Source of the DNA: Porphyromonadaceae bacterium UBA4277
GTDB taxonomy: Bacteria > Bacteroidota > Bacteroidia > Bacteroidales > Muribaculaceae
Assembly (NCBI GenBank): GCA_002395965.1
Contig: DGVT01000079.1
Coordinates: 5,387 to 13,041 of the forward strand
DNA length: 7,655 nt
Direction of reading: 5' to 3'
Shown: piece after piece, positions 7,437 through 7,655 of the stretch
How positions within the stretch are numbered: the first letter of the stretch is position 1
Layout: the number at the start of each line of letters is the position of its first letter
Notes under the pieces: model-generated
Told to the model about the DNA's origin: nothing
Databases searched by the model: none
Seen by the model: only the letters and a program-made list of their open reading frames with translations
Made by a program: the position numbers and the translations under genes

Positions 7437-7506
7437 TAATTATGAATGGTGAATTATGAATGGTGAATTATGAATTATGAATGATGAATGGTGAATGATG
7501 AATGGT
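7437..7506. repeat. Heptanucleotide tandem repeat (GAAT-K-R-T), about ten copies
   Basis: From 7444 to 7506 there are nine consecutive seven-base units, all fitting GAATKRT: four GAATGGT, three GAATTAT and two GAATGAT. A tenth, degenerate unit (TAATTAT) lies at 7437-7443. The array starts 6 bases before the glycohydrolase start codon (13 bases counting from the first good unit). On the coding strand it forms the presumed promoter or leader of that gene. An in-frame stop inside the degenerate unit means it is not translated as an N-terminal extension. Confidence 0.9.
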
Positions 7507-7557
7507 GGGCTATCGCACGATTTTCCCCACACAGATTACATCGATTTCACAGAGAAT

Positions 7558-7569
7558 GATGAATTCATC
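7558..7569. repeat. Perfect 12-base palindrome GATGAATTCATC
   Basis: The site reads the same on both strands and contains an EcoRI recognition sequence in its centre. It lies 128 bases upstream of the glycohydrolase start. It could be a dimeric regulator site, but it adjoins GAAT-rich repeats and may be chance. Confidence 0.35.
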
Positions 7570-7580
7570 GGCATCAGCCG

Positions 7581-7600
7581 CTTGTAGCTTGTAGCTATAG
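7581..7600. repeat. Short tandem duplication of CTTGTAG
   Basis: Two perfect seven-base copies at 7581-7587 and 7588-7594 are followed by CTATAG (7595-7600), which looks like a decayed third copy. It is too short to stand alone but sits among other repeat families. Confidence 0.5.
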
Positions 7601-7613
7601 TTGCGTCAGCCAG

Positions 7614-7655
7614 CTTGTTTACTCGTTTACTCGTTTACTTGTTTACTTGTTTACT
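7614..7655. repeat. Octanucleotide tandem repeat (CT-Y-GTTTA), cut by the window edge
   Basis: Five complete eight-base units run from 7614 to 7653 in the order CTTGTTTA, CTCGTTTA, CTCGTTTA, CTTGTTTA, CTTGTTTA, and a sixth begins at 7654. Only the third base varies (T or C). The true length is unknown because the array runs off the right edge. Confidence 0.9.

Larger units (their letters stand above)
7507..7655. other. Gene-free repeat-rich region at the right edge
   Basis: No coding sequence is seen on either strand here. Besides the octamer array described separately, it holds three degenerate nine-base units around CACAGATTA (7530-7556), a 12-base palindrome GATGAATTCATC (7558-7569), a small CGGC-ATCA-GCCG hairpin (7569-7580) and a seven-base duplication CTTGTAG (7581-7594) followed by a decayed copy. 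No TAnnTTTG promoter box on the minus strand was found for the glycohydrolase gene. Confidence 0.6.

Noticed and set aside
7437..7655. CRISPR array or integron-type attachment array
   Set aside because: The repeat units are 7-9 bases and directly abut with no spacers; there is no cas gene or integrase in the window.
1..7655. A new defence or mobile system
   Set aside because: The four genes belong to recognised families of ordinary cellular function, and no transposase, integrase, toxin-antitoxin or defence gene is seen; only the repeat-rich edge is unexplained.

Overview
The window looks like a chromosomal segment from a member of the Bacteroidota, probably order Bacteroidales and perhaps a gut family such as Muribaculaceae. 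Four things support this: a TamB-like protein followed by a TamA-like lipoprotein (the TamB/TamL arrangement of this phylum), a promoter resembling the Bacteroidota TTG / TAnnTTTG type, start codons without clear Shine-Dalgarno sequences, and G+C-rich genes separated by A+T-rich gaps. The family-level guess is inference. No phage, transposon, CRISPR array, rRNA or tRNA was seen.

All four genes lie on the minus strand, so reading order is right to left. At the right edge, 7431-7655 has no gene but holds several short tandem-repeat families: a heptamer array next to the first gene, degenerate 9-mers, a short 7-mer duplication, and an octamer array that runs off the edge. Next come an ADP-ribosylglycohydrolase-family gene (7430-6606), an A+T-rich 150-base gap with an imperfect direct repeat, and a sodium-coupled transporter of the bile acid:sodium symporter superfamily (6455-5589). 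A 138-base gap follows with a possible weak terminator and a good promoter candidate. It leads into a very long TamB-like gene (5450-579), which overlaps by four bases (ATGA) with tamL, a lipoprotein relative of TamA/BamA cut off by the left edge (582-1).

The clear functional unit is tamB-tamL. The long inner-membrane-anchored TamB-like protein would span the periplasm, and the TamL outer-membrane lipoprotein barrel would receive it, for outer-membrane biogenesis (protein insertion or lipid transport). The transporter and the glycohydrolase have no evident functional link to each other or to tamBL, and each probably has its own promoter. The gene content is ordinary for this phylum. The least explained part is the repeat-rich region upstream of the glycohydrolase, where copy-number change could alter the promoter or leader of that gene.
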